In this document: positions 43,512-50,853 of the stretch, in pieces | Numbering within the stretch: position 1 is the first letter of the stretch | Layout: every line of letters starts with the position of its first letter | Source of the DNA: an uncultured Steroidobacter sp. | GTDB taxonomy: Bacteria > Pseudomonadota > Gammaproteobacteria > Steroidobacterales > Steroidobacteraceae | Length of the DNA: 64,000 bases | NCBI RefSeq assembly: GCF_937958065.1 | Contig: NZ_CALFXI010000021.1 | Coordinates: 1-64,000, forward strand | Direction of reading: 5' to 3' | Notes under the pieces: model-generated | Told to the model about the DNA's origin: nothing | The model's database searches: none | The model's input: the letters and a program-made list of their open reading frames with translations, nothing else | Position numbers and translations under genes: made by a program

Positions 43512-43541
43512 GAGAGCACCACCCGCGTGGATGGTGCTCTC
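43512..43541 (-). terminator. Hairpin between flp and cpaA
   Basis: A perfect 10-bp inverted repeat (gagagcacca / tggtgctctc) with a 10-nt loop begins 8 bp after the flp stop. There is no U-tract, so it may act as a partial terminator or mRNA stabiliser that lets flp be made in excess of the other Tad proteins. Confidence 0.65.
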
Positions 43542-43548
43542 GATCGAG

Positions 43549-43752
43549 TTAGCCGCCGCCGGCCGGAGCCTGATGCACACCCGTCAGCTCGGTCACGATC
43601 GCGCTGATGATTCGATCAACCTGTTCGCCGAGGTTGGTGAACGCCGTGACCACGCCCAACCCCACCAGCCCGCCGGCGATCGCATACTCGACCACCGTCA
43701 AACCTTCTTCCTCACGGATGAACTCGATCACCGCCTGTTTCAACTTGCTCAT
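43549..43752 (-). CDS. flp: Flp-type major pilin
   Basis: 67 residues. The leader ends in EEEG and the mature pilin starts LTVVEYAIAGGLVGLGVVTAF, with the Glu-Tyr pair of Flp pilins at +5/+6. It has a single hydrophobic helix and a short Gly-rich end. An aggag site precedes the ATG. It is the first gene of the locus and is set off from the rest by a hairpin. Confidence 0.95.
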   Translation of the reverse strand: MSKLKQAVIEFIREEEGLTVVEYAIAGGLVGLGVVTAFTNLGEQVDRIISAIVTELTGVHQAPAGGG

Positions 43753-44076
43753 TGTTTGACTCCTGACTCAATTCACCCGAGAAACTGGGCCGGGTGCGGA
43801 CCCTTCTTCCCGCTGTCGCGGTCAGCCGGACTCTCCAGCAAGTGCAGTGCGCATTTCGCGGATGTTCTTGCGAATCGCCAGGACGTTTTTGCTGTCGTGT
43901 GGCGCTCTACGAAAAATCATTCGCTACGTGTTCACCACAGTGACGCAACCAGACCAAATCGGAAAAATGTGGCCAGCCGCAGCTGCTCAAAAGAAAGTGA
44001 TCGGGATCACTCAAGGAATATTTCTCAGCGCGTAGTCTCGAAATTGCCTGCGGTCGAAGGGGAGGCGTAACGGGTC
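43753..44076. other. 324-bp divergent control region between flp and the REC-AraC gene
   Basis: This gap holds no gene. It must carry the flp/Tad promoter (minus strand) and the promoter of the regulator (plus strand). An AT-richer stretch lies at 43905-44030 and a perfect palindrome at 43996-44011. I could not fix a -35/-10 pair with confidence. Confidence 0.5.
43996..44011. promoter_or_regulatory. Perfect palindrome AGTGATC-GG-GATCACT
   Basis: Seven-base arms with a 2-bp spacer, 66 bp before the REC-AraC start. The symmetry suits binding by a dimeric regulator. Whether the neighbour or another factor binds is not known. Confidence 0.55.
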
Positions 44077-44898
44077 ATGCTGCTCTGGGTGGATAGGTGC
44101 TGCGGTGCGCACGATGCGGCATCGGCGGCGGAGTTCTCTCGCCATTGCCAGGTACGGCCCACCGATCAACAACATCTGTGGGCAGCGCTGTCGCTCGCGA
44201 GCACCGCGGACGTCATTTGTTTCGACTTCGAACATCCGGACATGAGCGCGCTGAAGTTCATGGCCGACACCAAAGCCAGATTTCCGTCCGTGCCCATCAT
44301 CATGTTGATGTCCCAACAGTCGGCGGACGTCGTGCTGTGGGCGTTACGGGCGCGGATCTTCGATGTTCTGTTAAAACCGCTGAGCGCGCGCGACGTTTTG
44401 CGCTGTGTGCAACGACTCTCGCCGGTTCTGGAAGCCCGGCGCACTCAACCCACGCGTGCCAACGCCACCGGGGCCGAGGCGATTCCGGATGAAGCGCGTT
44501 ACCACGCCCGGAGGAGCTCACGGGGGAAATTGGATGGCGTGCTCGGATACATCGAAAAGAACTATGCCCAGCCGATCAGCGAACAGGAGGTCGCCAGGGA
44601 ATGCGGCATGTCGGCCTTCGAGTTCAGCCGGGCCTTCCGGGCCGCGCACGGCATCACCTTTCGGGACTACTTGAGCGAATGCCGCCTGATGCAATCGAAA
44701 CGGCTGCTGGGGATCGCACAGGTGCCGGTGAGCGACGTCGCAGCGATGGCCGGGTTCAACGATCCCTCCTACTTTGCGCGATTGTTTCGTAAGCGCACCG
44801 GCATGTCGCCCAGCGCGTATCGCGCCTCAGTATTGATCCTGCCGAAGCGCGCCGCCGCGTCGGGGCTGATTCCGGCGGATTCCGAAGCGATCGGATGA
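44077..44898 (+). CDS. Response regulator with AraC-type DNA-binding domain
   Basis: 273 residues. The N-terminal receiver (about 1-115) keeps the acceptor Asp50 (VICFDFEHPDM) and Lys100 (LLKP) but has only one residue of the acidic pair (Asp6), so phosphorylation may be altered. The C-terminal AraC domain (about 150-250) shows both HTHs: SEQEVARECGMSAFEFSRAFRAAHGITFRDYL and VPVSDVAAMAGFNDPSYFARLFRKRTGMSPSAYR. ggagg lies 11 bp before the ATG. It is divergent from flp and is the natural candidate for Tad control (inference). Confidence 0.88.
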   Translation: MLLWVDRCCGAHDAASAAEFSRHCQVRPTDQQHLWAALSLASTADVICFDFEHPDMSALKFMADTKARFPSVPIIMLMSQQSADVVLWALRARIFDVLLKPLSARDVLRCVQRLSPVLEARRTQPTRANATGAEAIPDEARYHARRSSRGKLDGVLGYIEKNYAQPISEQEVARECGMSAFEFSRAFRAAHGITFRDYLSECRLMQSKRLLGIAQVPVSDVAAMAGFNDPSYFARLFRKRTGMSPSAYRASVLILPKRAAASGLIPADSEAIG

Positions 44899-44906
44899 GA
44901 GTGCAG

Positions 44907-44927
44907 GCGCGAGCCCGTCGCTCGCGC
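44907..44927 (+). terminator. Hairpin after the REC-AraC gene
   Basis: gcgcgagc-ccgtc-gctcgcgc, an 8-bp perfect stem starting 8 bp past the stop codon. No U-tract. Confidence 0.5.
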
Positions 44928-45070
44928 GCTCCGCATTGTGTGACCCTTCGATTGCAATCCGCACTGCGCAAGAGTATTCCTACCGAGAAGCGACGTCTGA
45001 CCTAGATCGGGCGCGTGACATCCGAACTCCGGTCGTATGGCCGGGGCATACAACAGACGGGGGATATCTC

Positions 45071-47494
45071 ATGACGACGGATCGACGTCGGTTGAAATTC
45101 GTCCGCGCCTGCGTTGCGCCGACGCTGGCGATGGTTGCGTTGCTAGGGTCCGCGCTCGCGCATGCTCACGATGGCAGGGATCGCGACCGGCACGGCAAGG
45201 ATCATGACTGGGGCGGCAAGGGCAGGTCGGTGGAGCTGCGCGTCCTTTCCAGTCCCGCTCGGTATGTTTCCGGCGGTGATGCCCGCATCGAGGTGCGCGT
45301 TCCGCCCGGCCTGCAGCACAAGGTCGAGCTGTATCTCAATGGCCGTCGTATACAAGCCAGTCTCAAACCGGTCGGCAAGGATCGGCTGCAAGCGCTGATC
45401 ACCGGGCTGGCAGTCGGCGAGAATCGGCTGGAGGCGGTGGTCAACGGGCGCTGGGAGCGCGATGCGCTCAAACTGACCAATCATCCGATCACGGGACCGA
45501 TGTTCTCCGGTCCGCAACAGCATCCGTTCGTTTGCACCACGACCCAGAATGGCGTCGGACGCCAGCCCATCGTCGAGAGCGCGACGCCTCCGGGCAACCG
45601 CGTCTTCGACAGTGCCGGCAACGTCATTGGATACAGTCGCGACTGCTCGATCGATACTTTCGTCTCTTATTTATATCGCACCACCGGCAATGCCTGGGCG
45701 CCGCTGCCAACCGATGGCACTCGTCCGGCCGATCTGGCGCAAGTGACCTTGCCCGACGGCCGGGTGGTCGACTTCATCGTGCGTCGTGAGGTCGGCTCGA
45801 TCAATCGCTTCCTGTACAGCTTCGCGATGCTCGCGCCGACGGGAGAGAACTCCGCCAGACCCGACCTGAGTCGCTGGAACGGGCGCCTGCTGTATTGGTT
45901 CCAGGGCGGCGTGGCCATCGGACACTCGCAAGGCACCGTGCACAGCGGCTCGCTGAATCCGGACATTCTGCGCCTCGGCTATGCCATCGCGCATTCCAGC
46001 GGCAACAACACGGGTACTCATTACAATCTGCAGCTGGCCGCCGAGACCATGATGATGACCAAGGAGCGCTTCATCGAGCGCTATGGCGTGCCGAGCTACA
46101 CCGTCGGTCTCGGCGGGTCGGGCGGCGCCATCCAACAGTACATCCTGGGCCAGAATCATCCCGGCCTGCTGGATGCGTTGCTGCCGGTGCAGTCGTATCC
46201 GGACATGGTGACGCAAACCATTCATGTCGGCGATTGCGAGCTGCTCGAGTACTACATGGACGCGACCGATCGCGCCAATCCCAAGTGGCGCGAGACAAAG
46301 AATCGCAGCTGGCTGGTGGGCTTCAATGCCGAGGAGGGCTTCGAGAAGGTCAACGATCCGCTGGCTCAGCTGAAAGTGGCGCTCGGCTACAGCACCTCGG
46401 TCGGCACGACCGAGTGCGTGCCGGCGTGGCGCGGCCTGTCGCCGCTTGCGATGAACCCCTGGTTTGGCCAGGCGCCCAACCAGCAGAACTACGAGCCCCA
46501 ATCGGCCATCGCGGCGATCCGCTGGACGCATTGGGACGACCTGCGAAACATCTACGGGGTCGATCAGACCGGCGCGGCGCGTCCGACCTGGGACAACGTC
46601 GGCGTGCAGTATGGCCTGCGTTCGCTGCAGCAGAGCAAGATCACCTTCGAGGAGTTCCTGCACCTCAATTGGCACATCGGCGGCTGGAAGCAGCCGAGCG
46701 AGATGGTGCAGGAAGGCTTCCCGTTCTTCGGCACGAGCGCCGCGGAGATCAACAAGGCGCTGACGGTGCCCGGCTACTTCGATCCGTGGAGCCGGCGCAA
46801 TATGAATGTCAGCTCCGATCCGACCAGGCCGGCGCCGCGTACCAGTGGCGATCTGCGCGCGATTCGTGCCGCGTACACCTCGGGCATGGTGTTCCACGGC
46901 CAGCTGGATCGGCCGACCATCGATCATCGCCAGTACATGGAGCGCGAGCTGGACATGCACAACGTGCATCAAAGCTTCGCCGTGCGTCAGCGAGTGCTGG
47001 AGCGAATGGGCCACAGCGACATGCTGGTCATCTGGTTCACCGACACCATGCCGGGCGTGCCGAAAGCCAGTCAGTCGCTCGATGCCATCGCGGCCATGGA
47101 GGAATGGCAGCGGAACATCGAAAGGCACCCGAACAAGGGCATCCGGCGCAATCGTCCGGCGCGTGCCGTCGACAGTTGCTTCGATGTCACGGGCAAGCTG
47201 ATCTATGCCGGCGATGACGCATGGAATGGCATCCTCGACGACAAACCCGCCGGTCCCTGCACGCAGCGCTTCCCGATCTACTCGAGCTCTCGCATCGTGG
47301 CCGGCGCGCCCATCGAAGGCGGCATCTACAAGTGCGCGTTGCAGCCGGTGGACAAGGCGGTCAAGGAAGGTGTGTATGCGCCTTGGAAGCCCACCTCGGC
47401 GCAACTGGCGAAGCTGAAACAGATCTTCCCGAGCGGCGTGTGCGACTACAGCCGCCCGGATCAGGGTCGGCCCTGGAAGGGCGAGCGCACCTGA
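45071..47494 (+). CDS. DUF6351-family exported protein with alpha/beta-hydrolase-like nucleophile motif
   Basis: 807 residues from the ATG at 45071, after a G-rich site. A long signal peptide (FVRACVAPTLAMVALLGSALAHAHDG) is followed by a His/Asp-rich stretch, an Ig-like N-terminal domain (VELRVLSSPARYVSGGDARIEVRVPPG...) and the DUF6351 core. The segment SYTVGLGGSGGAIQQYILGQNHPGLLDALLPVQSYPDM has the GxSxG nucleophile elbow of alpha/beta hydrolases; later blocks include FHGQLDRPTIDHRQYMERELDMH, where Asp and His could finish a triad. The substrate is unknown. It stands alone between two hairpins. Confidence 0.8.
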   Translation: MTTDRRRLKFVRACVAPTLAMVALLGSALAHAHDGRDRDRHGKDHDWGGKGRSVELRVLSSPARYVSGGDARIEVRVPPGLQHKVELYLNGRRIQASLKPVGKDRLQALITGLAVGENRLEAVVNGRWERDALKLTNHPITGPMFSGPQQHPFVCTTTQNGVGRQPIVESATPPGNRVFDSAGNVIGYSRDCSIDTFVSYLYRTTGNAWAPLPTDGTRPADLAQVTLPDGRVVDFIVRREVGSINRFLYSFAMLAPTGENSARPDLSRWNGRLLYWFQGGVAIGHSQGTVHSGSLNPDILRLGYAIAHSSGNNTGTHYNLQLAAETMMMTKERFIERYGVPSYTVGLGGSGGAIQQYILGQNHPGLLDALLPVQSYPDMVTQTIHVGDCELLEYYMDATDRANPKWRETKNRSWLVGFNAEEGFEKVNDPLAQLKVALGYSTSVGTTECVPAWRGLSPLAMNPWFGQAPNQQNYEPQSAIAAIRWTHWDDLRNIYGVDQTGAARPTWDNVGVQYGLRSLQQSKITFEEFLHLNWHIGGWKQPSEMVQEGFPFFGTSAAEINKALTVPGYFDPWSRRNMNVSSDPTRPAPRTSGDLRAIRAAYTSGMVFHGQLDRPTIDHRQYMERELDMHNVHQSFAVRQRVLERMGHSDMLVIWFTDTMPGVPKASQSLDAIAAMEEWQRNIERHPNKGIRRNRPARAVDSCFDVTGKLIYAGDDAWNGILDDKPAGPCTQRFPIYSSSRIVAGAPIEGGIYKCALQPVDKAVKEGVYAPWKPTSAQLAKLKQIFPSGVCDYSRPDQGRPWKGERT

Positions 47495-47502
47495 TCGGGA
47501 CC

Positions 47503-47533
47503 CCTGGCGCCCTCGGCGAGGCAGGGCGCCAGG
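47503..47533 (+). terminator. Strong hairpin after the DUF6351 gene
   Basis: cctggcgccct-cggcgaggc-agggcgccagg, an 11-bp perfect GC-rich stem starting 8 bp after the stop codon; no U-tract follows. Confidence 0.6.
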
Positions 47534-47623
47534 CTCGCCACCAGCGGGCATCGATGAAAATGCGTGTAGCGCTGGACGGGCCGGTGAGCGAGATTTTGCG
47601 CATGCTTTCCGTGGAGGTGCGCC

Positions 47624-48232
47624 ATGGCCACCGGACTGCTCGTTCGCCTGGACGCTCGATCCGGCAAGGAACGCGAGGTAGAGCACTTCTTGAAATCGGG
47701 ATTGCCCCTGGTCGAGGAGGAGATCGGCACCCGCGCCTGGTTCGCGGTGCGCTTCGGCAGGGGCGAATACGGCATCTTCGACACCTTCCTCGATGACGCC
47801 GCGCTCGAGCTGCACCTGCAGGGCCCGGTGGCCACGGCCTTACAGCAGAGCGGCGAATTGTTCGAGGGTCCGCCGCGGGTGCAAAAGCTCGAAGTCTTGA
47901 CCGACAAGTTGCCGGTGAACCCCACACCGCCGGACACCAAGGGGCTGTTGCTCACTTTCAAGGCCAAAGCCGGTCGCGAGTCGGAGGTGGAACAGTTCCT
48001 GCGGGACGCCCGCCGCATGGTGATGGAGGAGCCGAACACCACCGCGTGGTTCGCCATCCGCACTGAACAGGGTGATTATGGGATCTTCGATGTCTTCCCG
48101 GACAACGGCGCACGCTTCCTGCATCTGGTCGGGCACGTGCCGCGCGAGCTGGCGAAACATTCCATGGCACTGTTGGGCTCGGTGCCGGAGCTGCACATGG
48201 TGACGGTGCAGGCCGAGAAGCTCGGCGTGTGA
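47624..48232 (+). CDS. Tandem ABM-domain (antibiotic biosynthesis monooxygenase-like) protein
   Basis: 202 residues preceded by ggagg. Two similar ferredoxin-like modules are joined head to tail: module 1 (1-97) with GLLVRLDARSGKEREVEHFLKSGLPLVEEEIGTRAWFAVRFGRGEYGIFDTF and module 2 (106-202) with GLLLTFKAKAGRESEVEQFLRDARRMVMEEPNTTAWFAIRTEQGDYGIFDVF. ABM folds normally act as dimers, so the fusion would give a one-chain dimer. The reaction is unknown; no flavin or haem motif is needed in this fold. Confidence 0.85.
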   Translation: MATGLLVRLDARSGKEREVEHFLKSGLPLVEEEIGTRAWFAVRFGRGEYGIFDTFLDDAALELHLQGPVATALQQSGELFEGPPRVQKLEVLTDKLPVNPTPPDTKGLLLTFKAKAGRESEVEQFLRDARRMVMEEPNTTAWFAIRTEQGDYGIFDVFPDNGARFLHLVGHVPRELAKHSMALLGSVPELHMVTVQAEKLGV

Positions 48233-48280
48233 TGCGCGGTTCGACGTGAGCAAGGAACTTTGCTGACAAAAAAAACGTTT

Positions 48281-48304
48281 CACGTGAGTGTTGTCACTTA
48301 CGTG
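48281..48304. promoter_or_regulatory. Near-perfect 10-bp inverted repeat before the phospholipase-D gene
   Basis: cacgtgagtg-ttgt-cacttacgtg has one mismatch between arms and ends 4 bp before the ATG at 48309. It could be an operator for a dimeric repressor or, in RNA, a hairpin that hides the ribosome site. Confidence 0.55.
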
Positions 48305-48308
48305 CGTG

Positions 48309-49700
48309 ATGGCGGGGGCCGTGGCGTCGAGGCGACCGAAGTTCCATCCATGGTTGCTGTTGTCGTCATTGGCGTTATGCTCGGCGTGCGCGTCGGACCC
48401 CCGCGTTCAACAACCTGAACAGGCGCCGCCCATCGTCGCGAGGCAGCGCGTGCTGTCCGAGGACGAGAGCGATCCGCTGCTGCAGGCGGCGCTGCAGGAA
48501 TATCAGAGCGACGCGGCGGTTCGCGAGTTGGTGGCAGCGGTCCGCCGGAATTCCTCGATGCCGCTGACCAGCGGCAACCGCGTCGATGCGCTCATCGACG
48601 GCCCGCAAACCTATGACGCGATCGAATCGGATCTGCGCGCGGCCCGGCATCATATTCATCTGGAAACATTCATCTTCGGCGCCGACGACATCGGGCGTCG
48701 CTTCGGCGACTTGCTGGCGCGCAAGCGCAAGGAAGGCGTGGAAGTCCGCGTGCTCTACGACAGCATCGGCAGCATGGACACGCCCAAGGATTTTTTCGAA
48801 CACCTGCGGCAGCAGGGCATCGAGGTGCGCGAATTCAGGCCGATGAACCCGGTCAAGAATCCACGCATCTGGGACATCAACAACCGCGATCATCGCAAGA
48901 TCATCGTCATCGACGGCAAGGTCGGCTTCACCGGCGGCATCAATATCGACAGCACCTACTCCAGCTCGTCCGCGAGTCGGCCGGGTCCGAAACGGGGCAT
49001 AGAAGACGGCTGGCGCGACACGCACATGCGCCTGCAGGGCCCGGTGGTGAAACAGCTGCAAACGTTGTTTCTTCAGTCGTGGGCCGAGGCGGGCGAGCCG
49101 CTGCAGGCGCGGGACGGCGATCGCTATGTGCCGCCGGCCCGATCCGCCGGCAAGACGTTGGTCACCATCGTGGGCAATGACAGCGAATCGGACGATCGCT
49201 CGCTGTACGGAACCTATCTCGCTGCATTTACACACGCGAGCAACCGATTGTGGATCACTCATGCGTACTTCGCGCCCAATCCGGAGTTGCTGGATGCAAT
49301 GGTCGACGCGTCACGACGCGGCGTCGATGTGAGACTCATCGTTCCCGCGTTCACGGACTCGCGGATCGTACTCAATGCGACGCAATCGACGTTCACGCCG
49401 CTGCTCGAGGCCGGTGTGAAAATCTACGAGCTGAAGGACGCGCTGCTGCACGCGAAGAGCGTTGTGATCGACGGCACGGTCGCCATCGTCGGCTCCGCGA
49501 ACCTCGACATGCGCAGCTTCCTGCACAACGACGAGGTCAACGCCATCGTCATCAACCGGGACTTCGGACAGCGCATGGAGGAGGTATTCAAGCGCGACGA
49601 GCGCGCCTCGCGACCGGTGACGCTGGAGCGGTGGCAGAAGCGGTCGCTCTGGCAACGGCTGAAGGAATTTGGCGTCAAGCTGTTCGGCTACTGGATCTGA
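48309..49700 (+). CDS. Phospholipase D / cardiolipin-synthase-like lipoprotein
   Basis: 463 residues from the ATG at 48309 (GTG codons at 48288 and 48306 are alternatives; none has a clear ribosome site). The N-terminus LLLSSLALCSACASDP looks like a lipoprotein signal. Two HKD motifs are complete: His195, Lys197, Asp202 (NRDHRKIIVIDGKVGFTGGINI) and His381, Lys383, Asp388 (LLHAKSVVIDGTVAIVGSANLDMRSF). This layout is that of cardiolipin synthases and related phospholipases. The lipoprotein signal would place it outside the cytoplasm, unlike usual Cls. It ends 13 bp inside the convergent metallo-hydrolase gene. Confidence 0.88.
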   Translation: MAGAVASRRPKFHPWLLLSSLALCSACASDPRVQQPEQAPPIVARQRVLSEDESDPLLQAALQEYQSDAAVRELVAAVRRNSSMPLTSGNRVDALIDGPQTYDAIESDLRAARHHIHLETFIFGADDIGRRFGDLLARKRKEGVEVRVLYDSIGSMDTPKDFFEHLRQQGIEVREFRPMNPVKNPRIWDINNRDHRKIIVIDGKVGFTGGINIDSTYSSSSASRPGPKRGIEDGWRDTHMRLQGPVVKQLQTLFLQSWAEAGEPLQARDGDRYVPPARSAGKTLVTIVGNDSESDDRSLYGTYLAAFTHASNRLWITHAYFAPNPELLDAMVDASRRGVDVRLIVPAFTDSRIVLNATQSTFTPLLEAGVKIYELKDALLHAKSVVIDGTVAIVGSANLDMRSFLHNDEVNAIVINRDFGQRMEEVFKRDERASRPVTLERWQKRSLWQRLKEFGVKLFGYWI

Positions 49701-50707
49701 CCCCGCCAGGCGCGCAGGAACTCGGCGCGCTGAGTCGCCTCGTCGTCGTGGTAGCGCGACGAGAAATGAAACGGATGCGCGTCCTTGACGGACGCCAGTC
49801 GCGCGATCGTTCCCGCCTGCGTGGTCGTCAGATGGGACTTGCTCGTTCCCAGCTGTCGATCCGCTTCCAGGAAGACGGCTTCGATGAACAGCAGATCCGC
49901 GTCGGCGACGAACGGAATGACCCGTTCCCGATTCGCCGGCGTCCAGCCCGCATCGGTCACATAACAGACCTTCTGGCCCGGCACGAACTCGAGCACATCG
50001 CGTTTCAGCTCGCCCAGCGGGAATGTTTTCTCACGCGAGCCCTCGCGCGTCCGCCATCTGACATTGACCGGTGTTTCGTCGGGGGCGTCCGCTCTGGCCA
50101 GCTTCTTCAGCTCGGTCAGCCATGGGCCGGTAGGCAGGCCGCGGCGCTCCAGCTGGTTCTTCCACACGTTGATGTGCGTGCTTTCCTCGAAGCAGAAGGC
50201 GAGGGACTGAATGTCGTGGTGTTCGAGGGGGACGGTGCGAACCAGGAACTGTTCGTCCTGCAGCAGCACACCATCCTTCGCAATCACATCGGGCAACGCC
50301 TCGCGCGCGAACTGATCCCGGCTCCGAAAGCGAGCGCGAGCGACGCGGCCGTCGCTGCGCACCTCATGGGCTTCGATGATGAAGTCGACCGTGTAGTTCC
50401 GCACCAGGTTCCAGGTGTACGCCGCGAGCTTGTGCTCGACCTGTGCGATGAAGTTCTCCGGACCGTACATCCGCACGCCGGTATCGCGTCCCAGGCACAC
50501 CCGCAGCAGGTGGTCGAAACCGGCGAAGTGGTCCATGTGCGTATGGCTGACGAATACATCGCTCACTCGCAGCAGCACGCGGGTGGACAACGACTGCACG
50601 TCGCCGATATCGAACAACAGCGCGCGGCGCTGGAATTTCAGATCGATGCAGACCCCGGGGTCGCCCCAGACCCCGTTCACCAGCCTGGCGTGGTAGATCG
50701 GCCGCAT
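49688..50707 (-). CDS. MBL-fold metallo-hydrolase, ribonuclease-Z-like
   Basis: 339 residues. The zinc motif is SHTHMDHFAGFDHLLR (His55, His57, Asp59, His60). VPLEHHDIQSLAFCFEE, GQKVCYVTDAGWTPANRERVIPF, LLFIEAVFLEAD, KSHLTTTQAGTIARLASVK and a late HFSSRYHD complete the pattern of RNase Z/ElaC-type enzymes with a long insert. It may act on RNA or on a small phosphoester; tRNA processing is not proven. The 3' end overlaps the convergent phospholipase gene by 13 bp. Confidence 0.82.
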   Translation of the reverse strand: MRPIYHARLVNGVWGDPGVCIDLKFQRRALLFDIGDVQSLSTRVLLRVSDVFVSHTHMDHFAGFDHLLRVCLGRDTGVRMYGPENFIAQVEHKLAAYTWNLVRNYTVDFIIEAHEVRSDGRVARARFRSRDQFAREALPDVIAKDGVLLQDEQFLVRTVPLEHHDIQSLAFCFEESTHINVWKNQLERRGLPTGPWLTELKKLARADAPDETPVNVRWRTREGSREKTFPLGELKRDVLEFVPGQKVCYVTDAGWTPANRERVIPFVADADLLFIEAVFLEADRQLGTSKSHLTTTQAGTIARLASVKDAHPFHFSSRYHDDEATQRAEFLRAWRGQIQ

Positions 50708-50749
50708 GCTCGCGCAACGCAGCCCCCGTGGCGAAGTTCCGGGGCCGGC

Positions 50750-50824
50750 TCACTGGCCCGGGATGGGCAGGCACTCCATGAGGGAGGCGGCGCTGCCGAC
50801 ATAAATCGCAAGAAACGTTTCCAT
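50750..50824 (-). pseudogene. 24-codon reading frame, probable remnant of a YCII-like gene
   Basis: The frame METFLAIYVGSAASLMECLPI... stops after 24 residues, but it has a strong ribosome site (gaggagg) seven bases before its ATG. Its start resembles the first strand of small YCII-related proteins (MxxFLAIYxGS...), which normally run 100 residues or more. I read it as a truncated remnant; a genuine small protein or a leader peptide for the downstream metallo-hydrolase gene (42 bp away) is possible. Confidence 0.4.
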
Positions 50825-50853
50825 GACGGCCTCCTCGAGCGCATGGGCGCGGG

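Noticed and set aside
43834..43854. Possible sigma-54 site for flp on the minus strand (gcgcac-5 bp-ttgct)
   Set aside because: The essential GG of the -24 element is CG here, so the match is too weak to report.
45671..47815. 714-codon open frame on the minus strand
   Set aside because: Antisense to the DUF6351 gene; no domain or ribosome site, and low-complexity Arg/Ala/His content.
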